A DNA stretch of 64,000 nt from Polymyxa betae (taxonomy: Eukaryota; Endomyxa; Phytomyxea; Plasmodiophorida; Plasmodiophoridae): positions 34,919 to 98,918 of the forward strand of contig RBZT01000703.1 in assembly GCA_003693705.1 (NCBI GenBank). The letters run 5' to 3'. The translations under genes were made by a program, and so were the position numbers. The notes below the pieces were generated by a model that worked only from the letters and a program-made list of their open reading frames with translations, was not told where the DNA came from and did no database searches. Below are positions 30,901 to 45,756 of the stretch, in pieces. Positions within the stretch are counted from its first letter, which is position 1. Every line of letters begins with the position of its first letter.

Positions 30901-33900
30901 CAGATCATAAACGAATAGATAAGCTTATGTGCCTCAAATAAACCACGACAGACACTTTCGTACATAGTGAGAGTGATTTCGTTCAAAAGTGCAGTAAGTC
31001 TTTCTGATAGAATATCGCTCTTTGGCGCTGTCTCCAGGCAAACAGAGAACAGCCGGTTGAAGTAAAACAACGAGTACTATGGCAAGCAATTTAAAGGTTG
31101 TTATAACCACGATAATTGAAACTAACCTGGTACATGGGGTCAATTTGCCCAAGATCGGCAATCACGAAATAAATTATGGAGCCACGCTCAGCAACAATTC
31201 GATAGCTTTCTCGAATGGATTCAATTGTTTTCGACGTTTCTTCAGCTTCAGATACTCGTTCGTTGATGATGTTCGAGGTGAATTTGGAATCGGCCAGCGT
31301 TACAATAAGTTCCTGACGACAGCGGTCACAAAAGAGATTCACTATCCATGGTCGATACTGACCTCGTCATCCAACAGGTTCCCTGTAGATTCACTTAGCA
31401 TCTTTAGAATACGATCGCTAATGTCTTTCAGTTGCTTTTTATCGGCAGCTAACCGAACCTGCAAAAGTTGGAACATCAATTTATAATCCTTTCAGACTGC
31501 CCTACAACAAGTCGATCTTTGTTTTCCTCAACATCGGGACGTTCTTTGCGTACAACATCTCCAAGAAGTTGGTCTTCAAGACCACGTCTCGTAACGGTGA
31601 AGTTGATCAAGTTCACCTTGATGCAAACCTACGGCTGTCAGAGATGCGGCATTCAGGATGACAGTGTTTACTTCCGGCAAATAATGAGGATTGGACAGCT
31701 TTGTGGTAATGTAAAATTGGAATGCATCATCGTAGTCGATGATAGATTCGCCAAGCTTGATCACTTTACGCCCACCTTGGGTAAACATGGCCTAAGTTTC
31801 TTTAAGCAACGTCACATTCGGAGGACATCAACATCACCTTGCTCAGAATTGGATCCAGAGAAGATTCCAGGGTCTCATCAATGTCTTCAATCAGAACAGG
31901 AGAACCATTTCTTACAGCAGCCTCCAAAGTTCGCAGCAAGTTCGGATTATTCGCTCGCGACACTATAAGCGTTTTTCCACGGTTCGCTTTAATCCATCTT
32001 TTCGCTTGCCCTTGTGGGTCAATCATTAACGGCCTGGCATCGAATAAAAATCAGCGACCATGATTAACTGAACCGATACCAGCGCTGTCCCCTGAAAACC
32101 ATAATGGCGGAATCGATGCTGACATTGTCTGTAGGCAATCCTTGAAGATTCCACTCTCGGATTTGAACTGGATCCCCTAGGGTTTGAACTAAAGTATACT
32201 GAGGCGACAAAGGCAAATGCTCTGCTTCACAAGTAGTCATCCAATCTGTGGTAAGTTCATCCCTAAGCAGAACATTATCAGGTAGGACTAAAATACCACA
32301 TCGGGTAAACCTTTACCTGAGAGCACCGGTAAAAGGACCAGCATACGAAACAGTAGCGCTTGCGACGAAAACATCTCCGATAAGATTGTTAATCGACAAC
32401 TTAATGGTGCTAATTGTTTGTTCCCAACGCACTGCTTCATCAGCAAGCCCTGCAAAATTGTTGGGAAAGCAGCTGAGCTGAGGACACGAAGGCCATACCA
32501 GTTGTAAGTTTCGAAGCGCGATTTAAACGGTCTTTTGTCTGCTCTGAAAGGGCATTCAAACGATTCTTTTCATTTACAGCTGCTATACATGCGGATTTCA
32601 AGCTAAAGAAATATAAGCACCCAGCAAGCATGGTCTCAGCGGATATACTTTTCAACACGTTCAACGACGGACTGCAATTCAGATTGTTTTTGTGCTAACT
32701 TCTCATTCGCGTCTGTGAGAGCTTTGTTCATTTCTTCCAATCTTATGCGTTTTGGTTCGACCTATTAACTTGTATAAAAGAGTGAAATGAAACCATGGCC
32801 ACATTACTGATACCTCTTTGGCAACTTGAGAGTATGTATAAATTGCACAGACCCATTTACAAAGACTTGTTGCGGCCTTGGAGATTTTACTCATTACTTT
32901 CTCATTGAAGTCTTCGTTTTCAATGTAGGGTTCAACCTTCTTGATGGTAGCTTGCCTGATGTTATCTTTATCGAATGCCTTAAGGATTTGTAAATATTGA
33001 GTATTAGACATGACCTAAAGACAAATAAATTTCAAGAATATTCAGAGCAGATTTGAAATACTCGTTTGCAGTTATCCCAGTCCGGTTTTTCACCTAAAAG
33101 GATGTTGACTGCTTCACAGACCATTACGACACCTTTAGGCGGCTTTGCCATGGCTTTTACTTCGCTGATGTCACTCTAAAGCCCAGAGAAAATTATTACT
33201 GAAAATAAAAAAACAGCCAGCACAGATTACTTTGTTAAGTGAATTGAGCGACTCCACTGCAGCTTCAAGAGCAGGCAATGCCAAATCGAGATCTGCTTGC
33301 GCTTCCGCTTGAAATTTGGCTACACGTGCTGCTTCTTCATTAACCGAGGTCTCTTCAGCTGCAACGCTTTGAAAAAACAAATGATTAACTGGCTAAAGTT
33401 GCAATTGGGTTCCATTACACTTTTTTCACTTTATCTGCATTCTCTTGATCGCGAGCAACTTGCACCAACATCTCCTCAGTCTCTTTTGTCTTAGTGGCTA
33501 GTTCCGGTTGAAGCCTTACAGCAATTAAACAATGAATTCGAAAAAATGCAGTCAAGATTTCACTTTTTCAAATCTTCTTGTAGAACAGCAACAATGTCAT
33601 TGGTTTCCTTCATTTTCAGCAAACCGATAGCAAGGCGATCGTGACGTGTTTTTAGATCAGCGCGCTTCTCTTCAAGCATTCCAAGAAATAGGGCAATTAA
33701 GTCCAGATACGATTTCGGGGTGGTATAAACCTGAAAGATTTAAACAAGAAGTGGGTACAACAATGGAGAGCATACGCGGCGACGGTTGACACGATAAAAC
33801 CGTTCACAAGCGTGCTCAACGCTAATATGAACATGTACGCAAAGGCGTTGCAATGCTGATCGGAAATGGTCCGATGGCAACTCCAAAGACTCAATAAAAC

Positions 33901-36900
33901 GAGACGAAACCGAATACAGTGCCTAAAATAGGGTTCATTACAAAGCAGCTTATCAGCTGAATTATGGTATACCTGCTCTGGCCAAGGTTGGAACCAATCG
34001 ATTGTAGTGCAGTTGATGAGCGAAGGAAACATTCGGCACCGAACCCGGAATGAATTACCAACCGGCGACAGACATAGAACAATATGTAGGCGCTCCCGAA
34101 CACGATTGATAAACGTATTGTAAATCACATCCCGGTTTGCTGGAAGCCCCATCTTGTTTACAGTTTCGGTGAGATCATCGGTAATCTTGTTAAGTTCGTC
34201 GTTGGCAAAGAGATTTGGAATTTCTCCGGCATTGAGAAGGCAGTTGATATCCTCCAAAAACCTTTCTTCGATAATTTGTGAATCGCTAAACAGGAACACT
34301 GTTGGCGTTCCTTGAACTCCAGCTTGAATCAGTACAGTTTTCACATCGTCCCGGAACTCATTATATCCATATCCTTTCCGGTTCTAAACTCATTTCAATA
34401 AGCAGTGATCAAATAACTGGAGCCAAATCACCTCAATTTGAGCACATTTATATTCAGCCATAGCACAAGCCAATCTTGTCAGGCTTTGCTTTCCTGACCC
34501 CCCAACACCAACAAGCATCAAATTGCCTAGCGTACAATAAGACCTAGCGTCAGAGCGGTGATAATTACTGTCAAACCTCGAGGCTGGCGTAATACCCTGG
34601 CAATGCGAACAATGTGGTTAACAGCATCAGCAAAGAAAACAAGATCCATTTTTGTTGCAGACATGAGGTTGTACTGCTCCAAAAATTCGTTTAGAATCCC
34701 AACACATGATGAAAGGTCTTTGCCTTGCTCGTACTCCTTATCCATGCCCGGTTTGAAGAAATCTCCAAACGTTAACTATTGACCACCTGTTAATAATAGG
34801 GATCATCCTTGTGAAGATAGCAATTACAGGTTTAGCATCGTTTTCGAACAAAGCTGAATGGTCCCAGTATAGACCGAAAGATTGATTCAATAAGGAGCAG
34901 ATTCGGTGAGTGAACCATTGTTTATCTTGATCATCAATTAGGCGGTCATAGAGACACCTTTGCGATTCATGAATCCAAAGCCGAACCATAGTCTCCAAGG
35001 AGGTGCCAATCGACAGTGGTTTACACATAAGAATTCCTTGAAAGATCTAGTCAAAGGTCATACAGCTGTCTACGACAGATATCGCCAATTTACCTTCGAT
35101 ATATCTCGCAAGTTGAACGTATAATGAGACTTCGCAGGAATGGGTAGCAGCTCTTTTGAGATATCAAAATAGAGTTGAATGGTGGATTTAACGATTGGAT
35201 CACACAATGCAATTATCTGACAACGTTAGGAATGCCTAGAACGAGACGATCATGATTTATTTACCTCTCTCTTGAATCCGGCTGAAGCAAGATATCCAGC
35301 AAGAATTTTTCCAAAGATGCGGTTCAATACAGAAGATGACGGCGATGGTAAACAAAGCATATGGAAATGTCGTGTGAATCTGTTTGATTGTTTGCAGACA
35401 TGATTGGAGGTTCCAAGCAAGCTTACCTCCTAGAAAGGGAATTACGTCCACCGCCAGGTGGTGCAGCCCCACAGCAGATAGTCGAATCGGCGATCTGCTT
35501 CCAAAAAAATTTCTCGCGATCATAAAATCCTTTCATGTCCTAAGCGATGCTCAGACCAAAGAAGCAATACAATGTTGCCTGAGACTCAATACTTGGAATT
35601 GCCGAAGAAGTTCTATGGGAGGTTGGGCTCCATATTGTTCTACCGCAGGCATGTTTACATCGTCTACAAAAATGATCACCTGCTCGACTATAAACATCCA
35701 TGGTCGAAAGCAAGTGCACGATTCCAACCTGCCGGCCAATGGGACCACCAAGTAAGGTTTTCCGTTTCTTCTCGAGCTTGGATTCGATAGTGTCTTGCGT
35801 TTGACGAGAGCCAGTTTGGGCAGAAAAGTTCATGCAGATCGTTACTGAGCCTTGGGACTCCTTTCGATTTTTCAGGACCTCTATGCATTAAATTCAGACA
35901 TTGGTATAATTCCAAAAGGTCAGTACCAGAGGAAATTATTGATTTTCCTACACCGGTAACTCCAGTGAAGAAAACAGAATGACACAAATCTAGCTGCAAT
36001 TGCATCAAAGTGGCATAAGTGACGCTGTCGACAGTTGGAACGAATAGATCGAAATAGGAAGCATCTTGAGAATAAACCCATTCAGTAACTTGAGAGTCCC
36101 ATCGTTTCCATAAATTCTGCTCAATATCTACGTAAAACTGAGAGCGGCAGTTCAGCAAATGTCGGTAATTGATTAAAACGTATTACATCGAAAACAGAGC
36201 CGCCTTTCGGAATTTCCGCCTGTGAAATAAGTTCACGAATGTCCTCTGAAAATCTGGGAAATTTAGTAAGAAGGATGAACAGCACTCAATTTCAACCGAC
36301 TTGTCTCTGTTGTGCTCACTAATAGAACCCCCGATGGACCAAATTAATGAGAAAGCAAGTATTTTGTCGACCAGTGACTGCAAAGTGTCGATCCAGCGCT
36401 TAGTTAGTACTTCATGGTCGCCTATGAATAATGTCAGCAAAGAGATTGAGTTCCGGCTTATCAGCATACTAGAGCTGGTTTGAATTTCCTCAGAAGTAGT
36501 TACAGCATCACCATTCGCTGATTGTTGAACAGCATTTGTATTCTGAGCTTGACCAGTAGATGTCGATGGAGCCGTTAACGGGGCACCTCGTTTCTCAGAA
36601 AGAAGTGACTAATTGAACTGTCAGAGACTAATTGTTGTGAAAAATCAGAAACCAACCTGGAACAATGAGCAGAACGAAGCAGCCAGGTTAATGTCAACTG
36701 TGGTAATTGGCTCAGTACAAGAAGACCGCTGGAGTTTTAACATCGAGTTAAAGCTAGCAGCAGCCAGTTGTTCGATACGGTTGCAGATCTAGACAAGCAA
36801 TTTAGATGGGTAAAACAGACAAGCATCCAGCTGATCGGACCTGCTCTGGAACAATTTTTGACATTGTGTTTTGCAACCACGATGCAATGTAAGGATGTGG

Positions 36901-39900
36901 TCCAATATCTGCAGCTGGCATGTAAACCATACCACATCGTGAAACTGTAGCAGGAGATGCAACAGCCAAATCTTCGACTTCGAAGAGCATGCGAAGTTCT
37001 TTACGTAATTTAATTCGTTCACCATTGGCCAGGCATAAAGTCATGTTATCGTCGAGCACAGTGTTCATGTTCTCAATCCACAACGCGTCGACTGGACCAT
37101 CTGAAAACGCACGATAAGCTCAGCTTCGAGACCGTTTAAGCAGCTAAGACAAACCAAATACAACCCAGTGCCGGTTATCTGCACTTGTGTCCTTGATGGC
37201 TTCTCTCATGATTGTCGATGCTAAGCCGTCGGTCCACTCCTGTGATAGTACAGAAACTTCTCCATACAGCTCTCCCATTGTGATACATTTTGGGTTCAGT
37301 ACATGGGTTAAAATATTGGCATAAGAACCTGCAGCGCTTGGATCCTGATTCTGTTGTTCAGCATCCAAAGTTTTGACAAGAAGATTTGTTGCATTACCCG
37401 CGCTTTGAGGCTGGTCAGCGCTTGAGATAACATTTTATAACACTCGGTCTTGGCAGAACCGGTAGGTCCAACAAGCATCACTCCAAAGCGTACGTTGAAA
37501 GTATCGAATAGTTGCAGCACTTTGTTTGTGAATTTCGGAACAATTTGTAAGCCAACATTAGCAATAGTTTTCTGGCAGATAACTCAGAAGATGCTGATGG
37601 CAACCAAAAAAATTAAATACTTCTATCTCTCTTTGCAATATTCCGTAGTCTGCATCTGGAATAACGGATCCTGGGAACAAGTCCTGGACAATGGCATTGA
37701 ACAGCGGCAGATCGTCATTAAGGAATTTGGGAATGTTTGAATCCCTAAAACATGCTTTCGTTCGGAGAAAGGTTAAGGTGTGGATAACTCTGACCTCATA
37801 GCTCGAATAAGAACAATATCTTCGTTGAGGTTCGGCTGAGACCGTTTTAAGGACCCTGCCATAACCAAAACAGACTTGACAGCTCTCATTCCAAAATCAT
37901 AATGGTCTTGTTGTGACAGCTGCTCCGAGCTTAATTTATACAGTTTCACCTGAAGTAGAGTGAGCGAATACATTGATTAACGTAAGGGTTAACCATTTTT
38001 TTTGATAGGATCGAAGCTGAAGAGAACCCTTCAGCAAATAACATAATTTCTGCAATCAAAGCGTAGTCTGGAATCATCATTGAAACAGGCCTGAACATCA
38101 CCTGGGCAAACGTCAACATTCTGGGATTATCCCAAGAGGCGGTGTCACTTTGAGGTTATCAGGAAGCTCAGTTCGGCCAGCATATCCTGGATTCATTGTA
38201 ACCATGACACCACAAAGTGGTTTGATTGGAATTTTGTGATCCATAAAAACGAATTCTGTTGCAGATTGCAGCAAGGCTTGGCGTATTTGCAACAGCTGTT
38301 GAGCAATGACAGACAATACTTCAATATCAATTCGGTTGAACTCATCAAGACAGGCCCAGGCTCCAGATTGAGCCAGACCCGAGAACAGTTTTCCCATTAT
38401 CTATAAAAAATAAGGCCATGATCGCAAACTGCAATGGTAAGATTTGACCTTGTAATCAATTTGATCAGAGCAATTGAAGACAACGCATAATGCACCTAGA
38501 GCTTTCGCCAAATCTTTCACAGATTCGGTTTTTCCTAATTAAACAGGTTAGGAAACCAGACTATAAGATAGTTAAAAGCGTACCAGTGCCGGCAGGTCCA
38601 GCAGGGGAGGATCCTAATTTTATATGAAGTGCTCCAGTAATTGTCATCCAACATCTATCGGCGATTCAGCTAAGACGATGCTTGGCTAAAAAGAATTACC
38701 TATCAGTAAGCGGTGTTATTACCAATCTGGAGGTGACCCCCATATATTCATATCCATAATCAAACTGGGCATTGACTTGTCGTACAATACAATCGTCTTT
38801 GTCAGCATCCCAGTAGAACCTGGAAACATCAATACTCCTTCCTTCGCCCAATACTGGATTGCCGTACCGTAATTGTTGCTGCCAATTGAAATCGTTGATG
38901 CCCGTAACGTTACCATCCAAAATTCTTCTGACGACATCACGAGCGTGAACGTCATTGGTTACCAAAGCGACCACCTGAAACATCTCAGTTGAAAGCAAAC
39001 ATAAATGAAGTCGAATTCAACCTTCTGGCGATCAATTGATGATAAATCGGTTCGAACCAATTCAGTCAGATCAGCTAATTGTCTCATCTGCGTATCTAAC
39101 CAAGATTTCATAGCTGCCACTGGATTAGAGCTTCGTAATGCTTGTTCACAACCGCGAGCCCACGCGATCTGAGAAACAGTCATGACCACCTAAGCCAGTG
39201 TCAATTTGTTGAAGGATTAGAAGGCATTAGTAGGTCCATACTTGACCAAATTGGCGTAACACCCATTCAGTTCTTGAAGAATCGTCGTAATCAATAACAC
39301 CTTGTTTCATATACTTGTGTAGAGATTTAACCATGTCAGCTTCCAGGGCGCATAACCATAGCTCAACCGAGCCTCGCGCTTTCAAATTTTTGCCTTTAGC
39401 AGTTATTTAGATAAGCATCGAACAAAAGCGGGTAACTACTTACCTAGTGGAACCCGTTCACCTTCTGACGAGTGCATTGCCAAAATATCAGTGGACTTCG
39501 GATCTTTCCCGAAATCCAATGACACGATGTTGTCAAAACATTTTCGAAGATGGGGCTGAACAGCACGTACATTTTTAGATTGAGCAAGGATCTCCAATAG
39601 CTCATCATTTGATAAGAAATAGAACCGAGGAAACGCTTGACGTTTTGTTTCCAGATAGTCCTAACTCACAGTAAGAACGACGTAGCAGATTTGCCAACGA
39701 CAGCAAGTACTTCAAGTCTTTTCTCGATCCTGTCCAAAGTAGCGTTGTGCTGCTGCAGCGTCTCTTTGAGTCCAGGGTAAAATGTCGCCGCCTTTAAAGC
39801 GTTTGGATCATCTGCGGTTCTTTTCATGATTTCATGCCACGATTTATTTACAATGGCGAACAACTTGGAATCTTCAGGTAATTGACGAACGATATCCTAA

Positions 39901-42900
39901 AACGATGAATATGAGATCGTTCATTGCTGATAAAAATGTACCTGAGCTGAGAATATCGTCTCAAGATATCGCCATTTGCGTTGACATGTTATCCATTCAT
40001 CAATGACTTCTTGGAATAATAACAGGCGTTTGCTCCATTCGAGAACTTGTTTACGAATTGGTTCGACATAGCGCGAACCGTAAATAGTGTTGACTGTGAC
40101 CAGAGATTCATCTAGACTTGCAATGATATCTTCTAACGATCCCAATACCCAAACCTAACGAGGTTTTCATCAAAGAGAATCCCAAGGAAAAGCAGAGCCG
40201 ACCTCTTTTTGGTCCTTGTAGGGGAGTAAGATGAAATCAAGGTCTTTCCAGGTAGCAATCACTTTGTCTAACATTGTCAGAAGCCCAGCTTCTTGAACTG
40301 CTTTGACAGCAATGGCGTTGATCTCATTTGCAAACCTCATGGCATCAATCTCGATCAATGTGCCTGTAATTATTATCAGATGCGATAAATAGTTTAGGAT
40401 ATAATCACACCAAGAGTGAAGCCTGTATCTGCAAAAATATCGTACTGAATCAAGTTTCTAATCTCAGCCCAGTGCCTTTCCACTAAAGATTTGTTCATAA
40501 GATCAACAACCATCGGCAGTGCCTGCTGCCATGCTATTATTTTCTGTTTAAATATTGGAATAATCTGATAACATGACGTTATTGCAGGTCAGTATCTAAT
40601 AAGAATATCCGCTTACTGGATTCCCTTCAAGTAGACGGGAAGCTTTTGTAGCAGTTTTAATAAATTTCTTTACTTCTTCAGAAATTAGATCAACCTGGAT
40701 CTCTGAGAACAACTGTTTTTTCCAGACGACAGTTTCGGTTTCCCAATCCGCAATAGCTTGGAACAGTTCCAATTTTATGCTCAGGTCTTGACGAACTTCG
40801 CCAATTTGTTCGAATTGCATGATTTCAACTTCCAGTGCTTCTTGGTAATACTGATACTTTTTCGACAGCTGCTCCAGCCTGGATAATTCGGCGTCCTGTT
40901 ATAGGTGTCAAGTTACAATGTTGCAGTTTACAGCAGCGCCTACGGATTCACTGAGAAAATGCAAACAATCGACGATGGCAACTTTAGGATTCGATATCAT
41001 CGGATCTTTTAAGCGATCAGCGACTTTTGATACGTTTTTGATTAGAATCGGAGTTTCTCTGTTTAATTCGTTGCTGAACCGAGTGATATTGTCCTCAATA
41101 GATGCCTCTGAAAGAGACATCGTGGTTTTTAGAGTTTGCCTGGTCTGTGAAACGGCTTTAAAAGAAACAGAAATTCGGTACAGAGCGAAAGTACCTGAGT
41201 CAGCTTATCGTATACAACGCTATCAGTCTCTGGAATTCGAATTCCATGTTCATCGATCAAAGCATATAGCGAAGTAATCGATTGGAATTCATCATCTAGT
41301 ACATCTGAATGTTCATTTGCCCTTGTTAAATGGGCCATAAATGCTACAAAATCGTCAACTGAGTCCGGCAACTGCCAATATAAAGTGTTTAGCGACATTT
41401 TATCAATGACACAAATTACTGACCTTGCTGATATTATAATTGTATGTTCTCAACGTCTCAAGCAGCTGAGTGGACTTCTCTCGAGCTAGTTCGGGAAGCA
41501 TATTCTGCACGTCGGCAAGGCGCCGCTCAGGCACTGGAAGTAGCAGTTTCTTCAAATTCTCGCTGTCAGCGCGAATGATAGAAACTACTGAGCTGAGTTG
41601 CATGCCTAAGACAATCGGTTCACTCTCAGCTATGAGTGCCTTGTATAACAAATAGCTGACCTTGAAAAGAACGAATTTGCTGGTTAAACTTTTCAATAAG
41701 TTCGGCAAATGTGCTCACAGGGGCATCACGTAGTTCAGTGAGATTAGGTTCAGGCTCCAAGAAGATCGCCAAAAAAGGATTGAATGTAGATGAGAACTTG
41801 CCAATCTCATCGAAAGCTGCAGCGATGGCGTCTCCTAATCCTTTTAAGGATTCTTGGAATTCCGCATCCTGAATCAGAGTCACGAAAACCACTTCATCTT
41901 ACTCTCACAGCAGACCTGTGAAATAATCGTTTGTAGTCCAGCATCATCATTAGCATTATCTCCATCGTCATTATGCGTCTGAGTATAATGATCCAGTGCT
42001 TGATCATTAGAAAGCCTCTCCACAGCACTTGTAATCTGTGCATTTTCATTCAGGCAGCGCCTTCTTAATGCACATTCAATAATATTTACTCTGAGAGCAT
42101 CTGTCACTACAGTTTGCAGGGCGTTCTGGAAATCTTTCATCGGCGGAGAGAATGTGAAATGCTGGTCGTCCATCAGAATCTCAACCGAGAATATAGGTTC
42201 GTTAGGAGACGACGCCGACTCGCTGTCACTGGACGATGCATCCTGCTCACAGAATTATACAATGAAGTATTAATGATCAAATGAGTAAACCCATACTGGG
42301 ATATTCAAAAGTGTATGCCATAGTTTGCGTGTACAATGCTTCACTAGTGACGAAAGAGTGTCGATCAAAAAGTAATCTGCCAATCTGATAAACTTCATAA
42401 GCTTGCGACACTCGGACCGAATTGCAGCGCGTTCAGCATGAGAAATCTATCATAACATCAGCAATTGATATGCTTTTTGTCTGGGCGCTGACTTTCTCGC
42501 CATCGCGACTAAGATCAACTGCAAATGAAGCAGCAGCGCTAGAGGGGCGCGTTCTTGCTTCATCCGGATCTGCTCGAAATCCATTCTGAATCAAGAACCG
42601 GTTAAGATCGCTGCTGCAAGCCTCGGTGATGATATCGAGGACCGAGCGCCTTAAAGCCTGAAGCTGTGTGGCTACATTCTCTACTCTTTTGCTTTGATTC
42701 GAGATGAACTCGTTCAGGTTAGTTGTGGTCCACCTATCGACCTGTCATGTGTCAGTGAAGGCTGACAGGGTCGCAATGTTACGTCATCACAGACATGATA
42801 GAGGTCCCATAGGCCCACTTCGAATAGGGTCTCTCTCAGCTTTAGAATGGGTTCTCGAAGGTTGTTGGAGAGAATTAGAAGATTGTCCTGCAGCACCAAC

Positions 42901-43611
42901 TGGCACTTGGACGTCTTCATACCGCGAATGTATTTCTTCCAGAAGACGAACGCTTTCCACATGCGGTATTGGGCGAAGAACCGGATCTTCGTCATCTTGC
43001 TGAAAAGATAGTATTCACGCTCCCATTGACCTACGGCTTGATTAGAGGTGCTACATTCGTGTTTCATTCTGTTTACTCAATGCGACGAAAGTTGAGTCTC
43101 CTTTGTAGAAATGGGTAACGCCGCTGCTGGACATCGTATAATAATTATCAGGGTTGATCTAAATGGCAATTTTAATTGCGGTTGAGCAGTATAAGAGTGA
43201 AATGACCTCGGTATGATCGACAATTTTCAAATCATATGGTCCAACAGAGTTTAAATAGACAAATCTGTCAGTATTAGGATCCGCAAGAACGCCTTCGATA
43301 AACGAAAACGGACTAGTTGAATCAAATGTAACATTCGTCCTTGTTCTGCTCGGTCCAGGAACAGTAGAATGGCGCCTAGCGACAGCCGCACCAGGTGTGC
43401 TTTTGAGTGAATGTGATATACGAGGTTTTCTTGGTGGCGGAGGCGAAGCTGCTCGCGGCGATAAAGCCGGCGGCTGATTTCGCTTTAACAAATTCGCTGA
43501 GCTCGGACTTGGCTCCCCGGTAGCAGGCTTCGTCAGCGGTTGGGCGACGTGTTTCCGGACCATACGAGATTGCAAGGCGCGTTGTAAAGAACGCCTAGCA
43601 TCGTCCGACAT
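27975..43611 (-). CDS. axonemal-type dynein heavy chain (single gene, many exons)
   Basis: The 15.6-kb gene encodes a protein likely over 4,000 residues. N-terminal: [10 protein letters not shown], disordered Pro-rich region, [20 protein letters not shown], then [20 protein letters not shown] and [14 protein letters not shown], as in inner-arm axonemal chains. The motor follows in order: [20 protein letters not shown] before AAA1; AAA1 loop [14 protein letters not shown] (split by an intron, about 38.5-38.6 kb) and [23 protein letters not shown]2 loop [14 protein letters not shown] (37.45 kb); AAA3 loop TGVTGVGKS (35.94 kb); AAA4 loop [14 protein letters not shown] (34.5 kb). Stalk and microtubule-binding region include [20 protein letters not shown] (33.0 kb). 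The end has [20 protein letters not shown] and [13 protein letters not shown]. Introns are about 50 nt. Exact subfamily (DNAH1, 3, 6, 7 or 12 type) is not determined. Confidence 0.95.
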
Positions 43612-43994
43612 CGTATTGCCCCGCCAGAGCGAAACCACTGTCAATGCTATCCAACTATAAATCGGGTTGGATCCTGTGACCGGACCGATCCGTCATCTCA
43701 AAATTGAACGCATGCTTTCATTAATCGCACACGCAACCGATACGATTCCTGATCAGCGGTTGCTGTTATGCTGCTCCTAGTAGTGCACGCCTAATGTCGA
43801 CAGAAGCAAGAACGAGTGTTCGTCTTGTAGGTTGCAGAATACATGGCCATCTGTCCGTTTAATAAGAAGGGTGAATGAGCTTCTCATGGTCGCTTGAAGA
43901 CGGAGGATGTTCTGACGATTTAAATACCTGCAAGACATAGTGCACGTATAAGTGCGCTCATGTCCATGTCGGACCCCGTATCTATTTCGATCTC
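43612..43994. other. divergent spacer between dynein and mS45
   Basis: About 380 bases separate the two head-to-head start codons. The in-frame minus-strand extension of dynein to 43644 starts with a less convincing Met, so 43611 was chosen. No further gene is seen. Promoter content is assumed from orientation. Confidence 0.35.
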
Positions 43995-45368
43995 ATGGTG
44001 CTACAAAGACCTTTGGCACGCTTCTGGCGCCGACTATCGCCAGCAGCGTCTGCTCGCTTGTCACTTTCGGCATCAGACCTGACTAAATCCGCTCGAAAAG
44101 CGTTTCTCGGCAACGATGAGACCATCAACGATTTCGACAATTGGATTGTAGATCCACGTACGAAATCTGTGAACATAAACGGGATTGCTGAGAATATTAA
44201 GCTTGATTTTAAGGGTCGAGCGCGGCACGTCCAAAGGATTGGTGGCATGTTGATGGCCGAATCAAAGAAGCCATTTGGAAGCTGCATGAAAGCGATTCTA
44301 ACCGTTGGACGGTCACTGCTCTAAGCGATCAGTTCGCATTGCAGCCTTTTCGAATCGAGGCCATATTACAAATGAAACACGACGAAAAAACTAATTGGAA
44401 GCCAGGTAATGTTCAACAATGCATTACACTGATTTTACTGACTGCAATGCGCAGAGGAATTGCACGACGATATGGAAGCCGCAGTCGAGACAGCCATTGA
44501 GCTATACCGATTAGAAAGTCGATGTGCTGATATTCAAGATGATTCCAATCCAGGTTAGTTGTAATAATACTGAACGACGAGACATAGTGTAACGAAACGA
44601 ACAGACGTCCAGGCGCTACATGCATGTTACGAGCTTATCTACACCTACATCACCTCAGTAAAGAAGGTAGCCACTGTCAAATTTTATCTGTAGACGGTCT
44701 AATCGCGACTCATGCTATAGATCGAGAAGCTCCAGAGTCAGCTGAACAAAGACGAAGAAGGCGTGGACAAGGCCTCGGTTACAGAAGAGCTTAGCGCTGT
44801 TTTGAAGACTAAACAAAGCGTATCGCTATCGCGCCTTTCCATGATTGTGTCTGAATTGAATTTCAGACATTTGACCAATTACGTTCTCGGCTGCGTCCAA
44901 GTTTATCAGAACCGATCTACGATTTTGAGGTTTTCGACAGAAACAAGCATTCTACTCGTGCACAGCCTCCTGTTTTTGATGTGGCCATCCAAGGGCGGTT
45001 AACCCCACCGCCTCAGCAAGGTTCAGGTTCCGGAAAGGTGGCTCTTGAATTTTTTTCGCGGTCTCAGTTCTTTGAGTGAGAAATGTTCCAGGTTATCGTC
45101 GATTCGGAAACAGCCAAACAGAATATGCAACGCGATAATCGATACAATATTATCATCACCGATGTTTCAAAGTAGTGACCATGCATGTAATGTGTTGAAC
45201 CTGTGTACTAATTGCGATTCCAGGGATAAGAAGAAGCATGGTCCAGTTCGTGTCGTTGTTCGACAGAAAGATGGCGGTTTACGGCATGCAACACGGAACG
45301 AGCTGGAGCGTGCCATCCAGAATGAGGACCCTGTGCCTCGTGATCGACGCATCATCTATACAGAGTAA
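43995..45368 (+). CDS. mS45: mitochondrial small-subunit protein mS45 (Bot1p family)
   Basis: About seven exons. The leader MVLQRPLARFWRRLSPAASA is a presequence. After a 56-nt intron (44161-44216) comes RPKDWWHVDGRIKEAIWKLH, then RWTVTALSDQFALQPFRIEA and ILQMKHDEKTNW. This is the core of the Bot1p/mS45 (eukaryotic mitochondrial regulator) family: a helical domain with a helix-turn-helix-like segment. Later exons carry EEGVDKASVTEEL, EPIYDFEVFDRN, RYNIIITDVSKDKKKHGPV and a charged end, RRIIYTE, as in fungal mS45. The protein belongs to the mitoribosome small subunit. The join at 44.16-44.22 kb is needed to bring the conserved core into frame; the other joins also fit GT-AG rules. Identity rests on pattern similarity, not on a search. 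Confidence 0.6.
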
Positions 45369-45756
45369 AACAGCATCCTAACAATGGATGCACTGTAAAA
45401 AAATTGTTTTCAAAACAACCTAGAGCCTCAGCAATTCACGTTGGTCGATTTTTCAGCGAGCATTCAAACCAAATGCATGCGCTAGGACGCCCTCAGTTCT
45501 AAGGTTTCCACTTACGGTTTGACACTATAAGTCATGTATACACCTCACGACAGATTACATTTAAGGCATAATTTATAACTAAGGAAGATCTACATTGTTG
45601 TCTTGCACATTACCATTGGATAGATTGAGTGTTGGAGTCGACACGTGCATGCTATGCCTTGTGCCAGCTGTTTTCCTTGTCCTGTTATCTGAAACTTCTG
45701 AGGCTGCCCTATTGCGATGGTGCACGGCGACACTCCTAACAGAATATCAACAAACA
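45369..45756. other. convergent intergenic region
   Basis: The region lies between the 3' ends of mS45 and the DENND4-like gene. A plus-strand open frame (45595-45786) of 63 codons overlaps the DENND4 end and has no feature. Nothing else was seen. Confidence 0.4.
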
